This document shows, piece after piece, positions 34,851 to 45,602 of a stretch of DNA of 64,000 nucleotides. Within the stretch, counting starts at the first letter, position 1. Every line of letters starts with the position of its first letter. A program made the translations under genes and the position numbers. The notes below the pieces were generated by a model. That model was given only the letters and a program-made list of their open reading frames with translations, was not told the DNA's origin and did no database searches. This DNA is from Rhyzopertha dominica (lineage: Eukaryota > Arthropoda > Insecta > Coleoptera > Bostrichidae), in contig QCXZ01000075.1 in NCBI GenBank assembly GCA_025024175.1, forward strand, positions 5,580,001-5,644,000, in the 5' to 3' direction.

Positions 34851-35600
34851 TTCATTAGGGCAAATTATTGTAGGCTCAAGTCTTATTGTATTAATACAAC
34901 TATGTATTTGTACACATTATGTATTTATGTATTTTTTTAATAAAAAAAGTTGTTTCATTATAATGAACTTCACATCTATATACATACTCGTAAGATGTAT
35001 AACGGTAATTTCGACCAATTTTTTATCTTCATATCTACAATTATTTAAACGCATGTGGCGGCACGACTGGGCTTAAGAATTAGTAAACCAGTTGCTTCCA
35101 ACGGCGAAATCGTCCCCTCAGATTAAAGCAAAGCAGGTAAATCGGCGCAATCGGCTAACACCGGTTCATATCATCTCATTCATATCTCAGTGCACTTTCA
35201 ACTCCCTGTAACTTCGTTGTGGATAAAGTTAGAATCCTAAATTACAACTAACCAAGAGGACATACCATAAATAGCTATGTTTTCAAATTATAACCATTTT
35301 TACCTGTAGTTTACGAACGAAGTTCTCTGATTTTTTCACTGACTAACTTACCGATCATGAAAATTCTAAGGTACTTCTAGCAGACACACAAACTTCAAAT
35401 TTTGAATTTAGTTAGTGTTTAGCCTATAAAGGAGGCAAAAACTTCAACATTTCGATATTTCAGTTCTATTTTCTAAATTGTAGTTTTGTTTCTTCTACGA
35501 TTGGTAAACGCATATCTGTCTGGTAATCTGACGAATGACGAATAATCATATATTGTTTTTTGGAAGTGAATTCACCGTGATAGAATAGCTTTTGAATAGT
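34851..35600. other. No gene seen
   Basis: Mostly AT-rich. 35050-35230 has more balanced composition but no domain or repeat partner. Confidence 0.4.
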
Positions 35601-35617
35601 AACACAATAATAATACA

Positions 35618-36221
35618 AAAATTCTGGATTAAGAAATTCACTTCGCTCCATCATTTACTAGCTAAGTGCTTTAATAAGATCTTGGATGATCCCAAGAAAA
35701 TGTCAGCCAGTATGACATATGGAATAACTTACCTGCTGCCAAAAGTGCCAAACGCAATGGCAGATCCCAGAAAATATGGACCTATAATATGTTTACCTAA
35801 AATATGCATCCATCCTAGCGAATAAGACATTCGAACACTTAGAAACGTCTAAAGCGTTCTACATTCATGGCTGATCGGGGTCCTGAAGTATACGAAATAA
35901 ACACCACATTAATAAACTTTGTGACAAAAATGATGAGGAAGTGGGAAACAACAATTGTTACGAATTCAAGAGAGAAGGGATACATACAAACAGATAAGAT
36001 CAAAGTAAACAGAGGTATCTGTATGTGGCTTTGCTTAGCGATAAATTCTTTGTCATCAGTACTAAATAAATGTAACATCGGATATAAGGCTGACGCCAAA
36101 GAAAAGAGAACAGAAGAAAAGATGAAGGATCGGAGCTCATGGACGACTTGAAGCTATACGGTAGCTTCAGAAAGGAACTTGATGTGCTGCTATCATACTT
36201 GGGCATGTTTACTAAAGGCAT
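35618..36221 (+). pseudogene. LINE reverse transcriptase, N-terminal block
   Basis: This block holds RT fingers (GITYLLPK...DPRKYGPIICLP) and, after frameshifts, FCLALN-like ICMWLCLAINSLSSVLNKC and the active-site DD in ELMDDLKLYG at about 36145. The frame breaks near 35820, where the expected ILTSVLSNKTFEHLETSK continues only in another phase. It stops abruptly at GGCAT (36217-36221), the target of the BEL/Pao insertion. Confidence 0.8.
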
Positions 36222-36273
36222 TGCATCTTTGTTTGTACGAAAATCTTTATCGCGCTTACTAGAATAACTGCTA

Positions 36274-37237
36274 TTAATAGTTCCTAGAAATTCTGCCCGA
36301 AACTTTAAAAAACTGTTGAAATTCAGCTAAGGTAGGAACTTCTTTATTTGAAGTTCTTTGACGTTCCCATTCCATAACAGTGGTTTTATCTAGCTTTGTA
36401 GATATCAAATAAATTAATAATGAATCCCATTTATCTGTAGGTTCACCTAATGTATTTAAACATTTCAAATGCTCAAAGACATTATCGATTAGGTACCTCA
36501 TGCTAGAAGCTGATTCTCGTGTTATGTGTTCTGAATTGATTGAACGCACATGGTTAAACACAAGCAGACGTTTGCTGTCAAATCGATTACACAATGCTTC
36601 CCATGCAATTTTATAGTTTTCTACTGAGAATTCTAAAGTCTAATTTTTAATGGTTCGCCATTTAATGTGGCCTTTAAATAGTGAAATTTCATGACAGAAC
36701 TCAATGACGAACTAGTTTCAATGAGTGACATAAATGTGTCTTTGAATTATAGCTATTTATTAATATCTCCATCAAATATGGGAAGATTAATTGTAGGCAA
36801 TTTTGCAGTGAATTGTAATTGTTATTGTCAGCAACAGAATTGTTAGAAATAGAATTGGCATTTTCATTACAATTAGCTGTTACCTGTGGACATACAGACT
36901 GAGATGCAAGAATAGTTGGAGGTTGAGGCTGTAACTGACACAGTAGTAGTTTTGCTGAAGACATCTCCCAAAACTTATTCGTGAATTGATCTCTTTCTTG
37001 GTATTCTTCTTCTAATTTATCTGCTTCAGAGATGGCTTCTATTTCATCCTGTACTCTTTCAAACTCCAAGATAACCTGTTCAAAATTTTCAAGCCTGCAT
37101 TTCAAATCCATAATAGTTTTGTCCGTAACTGTTGCGCCATTAGCATAATTGTCTTCGACTGATTGAAGGAAAATAGAAAAAATAGTAAGCTTATGCTTAA
37201 TTCCGCCCCGTTTACGACTTAATATAGAAAATGACAT
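36274..37237 (-). pseudogene. BEL/Pao gag (DUF1759-type), frameshifted
   Basis: The minus-strand start at 37237 gives MSFSILSRKRGGIKHKLTIF, a coiled-coil-like acidic segment (CRLENFEQVILEFERVQDEI), and a Gln/Asn/Ser-rich linker, up to 36701. After a frameshift, the DUF1759 core continues at 36274-36594: CNRFDSKRLLVFNHVRSINS, then SMRYLIDNVFEHLKCLNTLG, then DSLLIYLISTKLDKTTVMEW and LAEFQQFF. Gag of BEL/Pao elements forms the virus-like particle that packages element RNA. The zinc-knuckle, protease and RT expected downstream are absent because the sequence ends near 36222. Identification by the DUF1759 pattern is firm. Confidence 0.85.
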
Positions 37238-37560
37238 TATAAAGTCGTAAAACTAAGCAACAATAATGAATCTAAAAGGCAAACAGATTTAATTTTAATA
37301 GAAAACACAATAGATGACCGAAATTAGTCAGTAGATGCAGTTTTGAACTCAAAAGCCAGAAATAAATAATAAAATTGCACTATACTCCCTAATAATCCTG
37401 CCCCTTTACCCTTCTCCAGTAATAGCAGATGTAGTCTGATGATTGGCAAAGGCTGGATAAAATTGTTCAGGAAGATAAATCGTAATCCAAGGTTCGGTCA
37501 GACCAAAGTAGTGCACAGATCCGTCCCGAAGGACCAAATGATATTGCGGTAGAGTGGACT

Positions 37561-37740
37561 GTATTAATCTTAGGTGTGGATTAATGGATCTTCTTGATGG
37601 CAGTAACTCTTTTAATAACTATTTTTATACAATCTATTAAAACTGACAAGAAAATGACAATAATAGACAATGTTTTTTTTTAATATCTAGTTCGTTAGAC
37701 AACCGGAGCAAATGCTCACTACTTTTAATAAATTCAAACA
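37561..37740 (-). repeat. Candidate 5' LTR of the BEL/Pao fragment
   Basis: Read on the minus strand it starts TGTTTGAATTTATT and ends TTAATACA, followed by leader sequence with TTTGGTCCTTCG. The TG...CA ends fit an LTR, but no second copy is present to confirm the boundaries. Confidence 0.45.
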
Positions 37741-37745
37741 GGCAT

Positions 37746-38181
37746 CAAAATGAAATTTGGTCTAGCCAAGTGCAACATGAACGCTATGTGCAGCAGGAAA
37801 TGGGAACATTAAGAGGGATTTTTCACAACCACGGAAATGGACGCAGAAGAAGTATACAAATATCTGGGATATGCTCAAGGGTTTAACAGCAGACTCAAGA
37901 TGCTCCCCAAAAACATGTCTTTCAGGTAGAAACTTATGCCGAACCATAAACGCATATGCTACATTCGTATTGACCTACAGCTTTGGCATCACCACTTGGT
38001 ATAAGATAAGAACGATGTGTATATCCTATAATAGAGCTTACCATCTAAATAGCTCCGTTGAAAGGAACAAGGGAGCAAGAGTATACATTGATACTTGTGT
38101 CATGCACTATAAACAAATACAAAACACAAAAACAGAGAAATCCAAGAATCCTGCGATTTACAGAATAGTAATAGAAATAGA
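37746..38181 (+). pseudogene. LINE reverse transcriptase, middle block
   Basis: It begins MKFGLAKCNMN directly after the BEL target repeat, where the LINE protein expected residues following VLLSYLGMFTKGIA. It continues through EEVYKYLGYAQGF (RT thumb YLGY motif), a frameshift, SGRNLCRTINAYATFVLTYS FGITTW, and ends NPAIYRIVIEIDNNIT at the PLE target site. Confidence 0.8.
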
Positions 38182-38195
38182 CAACAACATAACAC
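38182..38195. repeat. 14 bp target duplication, left
   Basis: CAACAACATAACAC, repeated exactly at 39048-39061. Removing the insert restores the LINE reading: IEIDNNIT joins PLHLENRL. Confidence 0.9.
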
Positions 38196-38230
38196 TTTTG
38201 GTTTGAAGGCTTCCGTGGTTGTTGTTGATG

Positions 38231-38629
38231 ACATGTTGTTTTCCGGGCTGGTTCCCACGTTGGTTATTAGACCTTGACGTTTCGATACTCATGTCGATGT
38301 CTTCCTCAGAAGTAGCTCTGTAACTGAAGTGTCCTAGCCTGCTCGGGTATTTATACTCGTCCGGGTCACTGACGCGTGGGCGTTGTTACGCATGACCGGT
38401 TTTCAGATTCCAGGTAGGTCGATGCCCCGGTCTCGGTTGTAATTGTGCGGGTTCTTCTGGATTTCGATGGCTTCCTAGTACAGTCTCGGCCAGAATCTCG
38501 CTTCCCTCTACAGCATTTGTGCTTCCTCGAATTTGATGATGTGGCCAGCCTCCATTCGATGTTCTGCTACAGCCGACCTATCACCTTGTCGGTCTCTGGT
38601 GTCCCTCATGTGCTCCTTGATTATCGTGC
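38231..38629 (-). repeat. Left arm of PLE palindrome
   Basis: A nearly exact inverted copy of 38649-39047 with a few substitutions (for example TTGATTATCG against TTGATTCTCG near the centre). On the minus strand it runs KEHMRDT...EHRMEAGH toward the outer tail. Confidence 0.9.
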
Positions 38630-38648
38630 CAAACCGGAAGGCACATCA

Positions 38649-39047
38649 GCACGAGAATCAAGGAGCACATGAGGGACACCAGAGACAGGCAAGGTGATAG
38701 GTCGGCTGTAGCAGAACATCGAATGGAGGCTGGCCACATCATCAAATTCGAGGAAGCACAAATGCTGTCGAGGGAAGCGAGATTCNGGCCGAGACTGTAC
38801 AAGGAAGCCATCGAAATCCAGAAGAACCCGCACAATTACAACCGAGACCGGGGCATCGACCTACCTGGAATCTGGAAACCGGTCATGCGTAACAACGCCC
38901 ACGCGTCAGTGACCCGGACGAGTATAAATACCCGAGCAGGCTAGGACACTTCAGTTTCAGAGCTACTTCTGAGGAAGACACCGACATGAGTGTCGAAACG
39001 TCAAGGTCTAATAACCAACGTGGGAACCAGCCCGGAAAACAACATGT
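38649..39047 (+). repeat. Right arm of PLE palindrome, GIY-YIG protein C-terminus
   Basis: The plus strand reads IKEHMRDTRDRQGDRSAVAE, then HRMEAGHIIKFEEAQMLSRE, then RLYKEAIEIQKNPHNYNRDR and GIDLPGIWKPVM, the region after the GIY-YIG core in PLEs. It then stops and passes into a tail with CTGAGGAAGACACCGACATG and AGTGTCGAAACG (38969-39000). This copy is 5' truncated before the GIY-YIG catalytic residues. Confidence 0.88.
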
Positions 39048-39061
39048 CAACAACATAACAC

Positions 39062-39340
39062 CATTGCACCTGGAGAACAGATTACATGACACACAAACAC
39101 ACATTCAATCAGATGCAGAAAAGATCGATCAGTAGAGAAGAAAAGAGAAAAAACCATATTAACTACGAAGCATTAATGTATTCCCAGAAACGGAAGGCTA
39201 AATGATTGCAATATTCAAGTCATTCCAACAAAAATGATCGAAAACACATTATTAAAGACAACGCAGTGGTGTCAGAGAATGTTGACCGCATAATCAGTGC
39301 ATGCTCGATGTTACCACTAAAGCAATATAATGTAAGACAT
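39062..39340 (+). pseudogene. LINE reverse transcriptase protein, C-terminal block
   Basis: It resumes with PLHLENRLHDTQTHIQSDAE KIDQ, a stop, then after a frameshift RKHIIKDNAVVSENVDRIIS ACSML and NVRHY. The usual CxxC in this LINE group (before the HIISAC-like segment) has been lost (SENVDR). Confidence 0.75.
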
Positions 39341-40734
39341 TACTGCTTATTATTGTCCTTAACATTTTATTTACAATCAAAATCGTTACCCTGGCTTCAA
39401 TGTTTATTGCGGCTTCATTCTAGCTCCCCTCCGAAATTACAGTGTATCTTTAATATTTAACGCGAAGCTTAGTTATCTGATTACTTATCCTTCTGTCTGC
39501 ACATCTTAATAATCTCCACGAATACGTTTAACGAGAACTACTAAAAGCACAGTATACGGGACTATCCTTGAAACTGCAAATAGCGGTTCTTTATTAACAT
39601 TCACGTATTGTATTCATTTACCTTACTTTCGTTTAACTCCCCCAACATGTTGAAGTTGCTTATCACTAAAATTTATCCTTCAAATCTCGGAGTTGAAAAT
39701 TATTTGACAGATGTACCTACATATATTATGATCGCGGCTGTGAAGTAACAGCTTGTCATGACAACTGACTGCCAAATGTGTCGCTACTGTTTAGTTCATT
39801 TAAAATCAGCCAGTCACTAGGATTAAGATCGAGTTTCACTGACTTTATAATGACAGTGCGGACATACGCGGGACGAACTATAAAAATATATTTTCGTTGC
39901 GAGGTCGGGGTTCTTGAGCATTTTAGGTAGCTTAACAGCGCCGCGGTTGTATATAAAAGGAACTTGATATGTTGGTGTAGTTTTTTACGATTTTTCTTTA
40001 ATGAGATGGAAAATATACCGAAGAAAAACGGTAAATCTTTACAAATTTACACAACTAAAATTTGAAATTTGATTTTCGTGACCATGGGCGTACCCAGCTT
40101 TTAGTCTAGGGGGGGGGGGCAAAGCAGGAATTTCCCTTACTGAATAATTCAACATAAATAAAAATGTGCCTTTATCGGATTATGTCACTGATCTCTAAAT
40201 AACTGGATGTCGCTTACATACCAAAATGCATGTAAATTATTTGTGATAGATTTACGCCACTTTAACGGCTAGCCGCTGGTCCTTGTACTAAAATTTTGAC
40301 AAAGGTTCGCTTCTACGTTAAATATAACGTTAATGATTGACGGTTAAAATCGTGAACTCATCATCTGTCTGCAGATTTCCAAAAGATGATCGTTGTAGTG
40401 TTTGAGTAAGAAACATGTACAGTACAAATTGGATGTTACGTTTACTCGTAACCATATTATATAGTTAAGTATCTAACCTAAAATTTGAACGCGCCGTTAA
40501 ATTGATAGTACGAGTACCTGCGCCATGGTGGCTACTTATCACAGTTTTGAATGACTTATGCGACATCCAGTTAGTTAGAGATCAGTGGATTATGTACCTA
40601 AGTAATTAATGAAGTATTTATTTCATGAACAATCTTCGTTGATTTTCTGCAAGGCAACTTAAAACATCTTCTGTGAAGGCCCAAGTTTTTTATGTTTTTT
40701 TTATATACTGTTCTCAAAAGTTCGTTTATTCCTA
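39341..40734. other. No gene; possible TATA box, G-run
   Basis: 39800-39970 is of balanced composition and contains a TATATAAAAGG word at 39950-39960, a good TATA-box match but with no gene downstream. At 40082-40120 CCATGGGCGTACCCAGC is followed by a run of 12 G. This resembles a transposon end, but no partner was found. Confidence 0.3.
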
Positions 40735-42405
40735 ACTCAATTATTGATGATCTCCGTTGGGCGATATTTAGCGCATACAGTTGCATGTCTATCACGTTTA
40801 ACAAAAGATGAGTAGATACATTTTATTTGGAAGAATAAAGATCCGTGATCGACATAATCTATAGTAATGTCAAACGAACTACCAAAGAAATATAAATTTC
40901 GCATTAAGCATCTACTAATAGAACCACGTTTTACGATTTGTAATTTGTACATATCAAATATTAATTAATTAACCGATGCGCTTTTTAGTTTCAACTTTCC
41001 GCATTAGAAGCTTCAGAAATTTAAGCTAGGAGTGAATAGGTAGCTAGTATAGATAAAAAAATATCAAAACTGAGAATGAGGAAACAACCTGGTCGTGAAA
41101 CAGTACCTAAGACTAATGATTTAAGCTGCTGGTTTAGCTAATCTTAGTTGAACTTAAAAAGTTATAAGCCCCAGCATTATGCGTCAGCTGGCCAAACTCC
41201 ACCAATCAGCATTAAATTGATGGTCGTTTTATCTATAACAATTTTTACTTATACATCTAATTTTACTCAAATTTATGCATATTTTAAAACCATCATTTCA
41301 TGTATGATATTCATCTTGCTGGCTGTCATTGATTTGCAAAAAACGTATGTTAAACTTTTTAACGAAATTTACTTCACTATACCGAAATCTGCAGGGATTA
41401 ACAATTAAACGCACAGCATTAATTATTACAAATGTAGGTATTCTTCGATTATTACTTCTGCGGCAGTTTTTATGTGACATAAAAGTAATTTATGTTTTTA
41501 GCTTTATTCATAAACGCTTAGTTTATGTGCTTAAAGCGCTTAATATCGTCATCTGAAACTGAATATGAGCACCTCGATAATACTCCATTAAACTTGGATA
41601 TTAGCAAATTTTGGATTAAAAACCGTGATCGCATTGATCTGATATTTTAAATAGATCAAATTTGAGTACTTCTCTTTGCTCTTTGGCTAAAAGAATGACC
41701 AGGGCATAGATCGAAAATAGTGCTGTTGGGTCGATTATACAAATGCTATAGATAATAACCAGACACCGCAACACATCAGTAAAATGATAGCATAGTACAT
41801 CTCAATGTTCGACGACGATTTTGTATACATTATGAGTAGGTACTGTGTAAAATCAGAATTAGGTAGTTGCATAAAATTATGCAGGACATACTATGTTATG
41901 AACACAGTACAGAATATACCATCTTTTATTTAGATTAAGCCTTTGGGTTTATTTGATTGTCCCACTTTTCATTTAACTATTATTTTTTTAAATTAAGTCA
42001 ACCTCCGTAGTTCGCCAGTGCACTGCTTTCAAAAATTAACCCAGCACTTAATATTTTAACCAAATTAAGCTTCATTTAAATAAACTGAAATATATTTAAT
42101 CTGTTTTCAAAAAGTCTTTTGTATACTGGCTTTTTAACAGCACACCGTGTTTTAATTCGTGCTTATACCTAATACTAATGGATTCCTAAAATTTACGTTA
42201 AATAGACTTTCGTAACTCTTAGTTCGGATGGATTTTTGCTCAAAATAACTGATATTTTTGATTTTTTTTTGTTTCTGTGTATTAATTTTGAAATTTGGAA
42301 CTAAGAAGATTGGAGTTACCGCCAAATACAAATATGTGACCGATTCTGTGTATTCCACATAACAGAAACATGCATAGTTGAACAATCCCTATAAGAAAAC
42401 ATATT
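40735..42405. repeat. Low-copy repeat, copy B, interrupted by about 1.09 kb
   Basis: 40735-40928 matches the first part of copy A (20035-20230) and 42022-42405 matches the rest (20231-20575). The interruption 40929-42021 is absent from copy A, so it is an insertion in B or a deletion in A. Its ends (TTTTACGATTTG... and ...TTCGCCAGTGCA) show no inverted repeat. Short frames inside (41148-41408, 41329-41556) have no domains. Confidence 0.7.
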
Positions 42406-43215
42406 AGATAGATCGTATTATGACTCTTGGCCAAAATAACCTTGGAAACCGTTTGACGACTTATTGAATGTCATTATTTGCTTAGGTCAAATATGAGTTC
42501 TGGATGAAAATCGTGAAATACGCTTATCTATAAATTTTACTTCATTAATAATTAATAAATGTGTGGAAGGTGGAAAGGGTCCAGAGTTGGCAGTCCAGGT
42601 CAAAGGGGGGGAGGGCAGCTTTAATATTCAATTTTTAAATATTATTTTTGACGTGGAACGTCGATCACTTTAAGGCCAGGATCATCCGATTTTATTTGGA
42701 ACAAGTGCCATTTAAATTATATGGTGTAAAAGATTATAATAACATGTATGAAATGCATAATAATTATTAATTAAGAGAACTAACTTATTTAACTATTTAA
42801 TTTGATCCGACTAAATAGCTTTCGTTGTACGTGACCATTTTTTTAGAAGATAGAATGGAGGAGACAGATTTTATGCCAGAAAAGTATCTTTCTTGGACCT
42901 TTGCAGCGGACTTATTAGAAATTAATAATATTAATGAAACATTTATATAACTATTTACAATTTTTAGTTCAAAATTGCGGGAATTTAGTACAACGAATTC
43001 ATCAATTTCATGCAATCGACCATGAAAAATTACAGATTTTTTAATTTTTTTTTGTATCGATATCTCGATATATTGAGAACTATCGAATCACGATATGTCG
43101 ATAACCGTCGATTTATCGATATAGCGATATTTAGAATCAGTTATCGCTTAGCCGTAGGTACTACTGAGATTAGTGGAGTAAAATCGATCACAAATAATAA
43201 CTTTTCTTTTTCTTG
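42406..43215. other. AT-rich DNA with a TATCGAT cluster, no gene seen
   Basis: From 43056 to 43150 there are many ATCGAT/TATCG words (TATCGATATCTCGATATATT, ATCGATATAGCGATATTTAG). A G-run is at about 42605. Otherwise unremarkable. Confidence 0.45.
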
Positions 43216-43682
43216 GCGTAGAACCAAATGAAACCTACGTGGTTGTGTTCATTATATAATTTTCTGCCAGAAATGGTGATTGACGACATTTTTGGCCGAT
43301 GCAGAACTTTTTTATTTTCGAAAAACGTAAAAACTGCGCCAATATCGGAATCATTGCGTTCTAACAAATATCACCTCATATCTGAAGAACTATTTCAGAT
43401 ATCGCATTCATCTTTTTTTTAAATGAAAGTGAAAATATGAGCGCTTGTAACAGTGTTAAAATAGTTTATAGAAGTTTAATATGTTATGCAGGAAAAAAAA
43501 ATAATGTCGTTATACACTGCACGACTACTGAAACTTTAGACACGCGACAAACTTTTTTGTTTCTCAAAATTTATACTTATATGCAGCGAACGACATGTTG
43601 AGAGAGGTCTAAAAAAGTTTTTGGCGAAAAAATTATTGTCGTAGCTACCATGGTTTTCATGTTATGAATTTTTTCTTAACGA
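43216..43682 (+). repeat. Long inverted repeat, left arm
   Basis: From GCGTAGAACCAAATGAAACC to TTTTCTTAACG this matches the reverse complement of 46262-46730 with moderate divergence. Both arms keep an ATG-initiated 64-codon frame (MKPTWLCSLYNFLPEMVIDD), at 43228-43422 plus and 46524-46718 minus. The preserved frame may be chance, as arms of low divergence share frames. It has no recognised domain. Confidence 0.9.
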
Positions 43683-44159
43683 GTGTATCGCGCCAGACAG
43701 CACGCGCGCCGTAGTGTTATTCCTGGTGACCGAGCAGGTGACAAATACTTAAGGGTTGCCGTAACGCATGAGTATACTATATTTCACAAGAAGTAGGTAC
43801 ATTATTTGTGAAAACGAAATGAAAGTACAACTTAAGAATATTTTAATACATTTATATGTTAGTATCAAGGTCTGCTTCTTCCTGTAACATAGTATTGTTG
43901 CAATTCGCACATTTGCATTCACCGCAGCATTTCAACCCTTGCTTCACACAGTTTCACCTGTTTGTAGTACAGTTCCCATCAGAACAGAACACTGATAACG
44001 ACTATCTTACAGATTGCGGTATAGGATCTTGGTTTGCAAATAGGGTTTCCCAATAGAAAATAGTCAATGAAAAGAGAACAAATCCAAGCATTTATTTTAA
44101 GCAATAGCAACAAATTAAACAACTACTAGATAGCAGAGGTTGAAACGAAAGCTACTAGA

Positions 44160-45602
44160 GCAATTACATCAGAAGGTAGGCAACGTAAATGATCCTTTTT
44201 ATTTAGTCTACTACTTAAACCTAAACTTGATATTATTGGATCAGATGTGTCAAGACAAGAACCCTATTAAAAATATCTTCTAGGTTGTGACGTCTACTGT
44301 CCTTTCGTGCGTGCATTTCTCCATCCCTCTTGTATAATTTGTTTCTTCATTGTGATGCATCCTCGCCAAAAAATCCAACAGCTATTTAATAATATTTGTT
44401 TGCCGTGCACTAAAATTTTATGTACAGGTGCTGGCATTGGACACCAGTTATACTGTTGTACATAGCGTTTTGCTGTCTCACTGCAGTGTCTTTCGAATAA
44501 ATGTGGGTTTAGTCGATACTGACAGGAAAGTGCAATTAAAATATTTCCAAATCGACTAATTAAATCTTCATCAATATCACTTATTTGACCAAATAATTTT
44601 GGTTCACTAAAGGCACGACGAGAAATATTACCATCATTAGTATTTCCAGATTCATTATTTTTGTTTTATCCACATGAAGCCCCATTTGTTTCCAAAATCT
44701 GTCTTGAATTTGTAATTTCCGCTGTTTAAATAATTCATTTTCTGTTGCATCTCGTACTTGCCACGTTTTTATATGGATTCTGTATGAAATGTGTAGTATG
44801 CATTCAAACAATCGTATCCAAGCATGTAGGGGACTAATTCCATACTGGAGTGTATTTGGTTTGGGGTCGAATACTGGTGAAGTAAAATTAAAGGTTTTTT
44901 TTGGTGTTGAGCCATATATAGGACAAGCTTGGGAAGATTTTGTACCGGTTAAAATATTAAGGAATCTTACCATCAATTAATGTCATGTACAAATTAAATT
45001 TAACACGTAGAATCTTTCCGCTTGCTACACTTTATCTAACTGTTGTAAATTACGAAGTTCTTCGTCCAGTCCAATATTATTGCGCATGGTGGGTATATAT
45101 CCGTGTTTCTCTCTTTACTTCCTAAACGAATATTCATGTATTGGCTTTTAAACAAATTGTTATCAAGTAGAATATATAGGGCTTCTTCAGGGAAGAGGCA
45201 TTCTAAGGAACTCTCTTAGTTCTGAAAGTAAAAGAAATTTTAAAATTTGGTTTAAAATTGCAGCCAAGTCTAGGCTGCCACAGGCTGTTGCAGCACTATT
45301 GCTGGCGGCATGGATTAGGGCTTCAGGACTGGGGCCGCTAGTCTCGGTTATAATTCTTGACGTTTCTCGTCTGCTTGAACGCTCCGATTTCTTATTGTAA
45401 GGGAGAGAGGGACGACCAAATTACGTTCTCTGGTAGATATGCAAACCTTGAAACTATTTTGTAGCCATTCTTTGTATCGACTTAAAAATCCATTTAGCGT
45501 GATATTACACGACTGCCATTTATTTTGAAATTGTCTGCATAAACATCTAGCCATTTCTGTTATTATTTTGATATGACTGTTGGGCAAACTTGCACTTAAC
45601 AT
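44160..45602 (-). pseudogene. Transib-like (RAG1-related) transposase, decayed
   Basis: Minus-strand segments in order. At 45348-45602: MLSASLPNSHIKIITEMARC, then NGFLSRYKEWLQNSFKV and VVPLSLTIRNRSVQADEKRQ. At about 45120-45350: GPSPEALIHAASNSATAACG, then LLDNNLFKSQYMNIRLGSKE and NTDIYPP. At 44581-44976: SQACPIYGSTPKKTF, then LQYGISPLHAWIRLFECILH and FWKQMGLHVDKTK. After a frameshift: SGNTNDGNISRRAFSEPKLF, DLISRFGNILIALSCQYRLN, ETAKRYVQQYNWCPMPAPVH and KILVHGKQ. The end is FFGEDASQ, a stop, RNKLYKRDGEMHARKDSRRH and NLEDIFNRV. The NDGN.aRRaF, M(P)..VHKILiHG and GE.AsE.RNK motifs are those of Transib transposases, relatives of the RAG1 core. A stop and a Glu-to-Asp change hit the GEEASE motif near the catalytic Glu. 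It is inactive. Confidence 0.75.

Larger units (their letters stand above)
36222..37740 (-). mobile_element. BEL/Pao LTR retrotransposon fragment inserted in the LINE
   Basis: The 1519 bp insert starts TG and ends CA on the plus strand and is flanked by GGCAT on both sides (36217-36221 and 37741-37745). BEL elements make 5 bp duplications. It contains a minus-strand gag and, at about 37500-37550, the BEL leader motif TTTGGTCCTTCGGGACGGAT. The candidate 5' LTR is 37561-37740 (minus strand TGTTTGAATT...TAATACA). Pol and an obvious 3' LTR are missing, so either the element is internally deleted or the GGCAT match reflects a shorter event. Confidence 0.7.
38196..39047. mobile_element. Palindromic PLE dimer inserted in the LINE
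   Basis: The 852 bp insert is flanked by a 14 bp duplication CAACAACATAACAC (38182-38195 and 39048-39061). It consists of two 399 bp arms in inverted orientation (38231-38629 and 38649-39047) around a 19 bp centre, plus 35 bp found only on the left. Each arm encodes the C-terminal end of a PLE GIY-YIG protein, with the truncated 5' ends meeting in the centre and the 3' tails outside. Transcripts would fold into a long hairpin. One N lies at 38786. Confidence 0.88.
35618..39340 (+). mobile_element. LINE relic split by two later insertions
   Basis: Three plus-strand blocks read as one LINE protein. Block 1 (35618-36221): FWIKKFTSLHHLLAKCFNKI, then GITYLLPKVPNAMADPRKYG, PIICLPKI, and RT active-site region LMDDLKLYGSFRKELDVLLS. 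Block 2 (37746-38181): MKFGLAKCNM, EMDAEEVYKYLGYAQGF, RNLCRTINAYATFVLTYSFG. Block 3 (39062-39340): PLHLENRLHDTQTHIQSDAE, then RKHIIKDNAVVSENVDRIIS and ACSML, the C-terminal Cys/His region. The gaps are a BEL/Pao piece (36222-37740) and a PLE palindrome (38196-39047), each with repeated target bases. Frameshifts occur inside each block. Confidence 0.85.

Noticed and set aside
38581..38944. Overlapping frames of 70-91 codons on both strands, some nearly identical
   Set aside because: They are the two arms of the PLE palindrome and its antisense. Only the GIY-YIG C-terminal reading is meaningful.
39950..39960. TATATAAAAGG as a core promoter
   Set aside because: A good TATA-box match, but in AT-rich DNA it is expected by chance and no gene follows within reach.
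43228..43422. 64-codon frame (MKPTWLCSLYNFLPEMVIDD...) repeated at 46524-46718
   Set aside because: It lies in the arms of an inverted repeat, so its duplication does not show selection. It has no domain and no start context of note.
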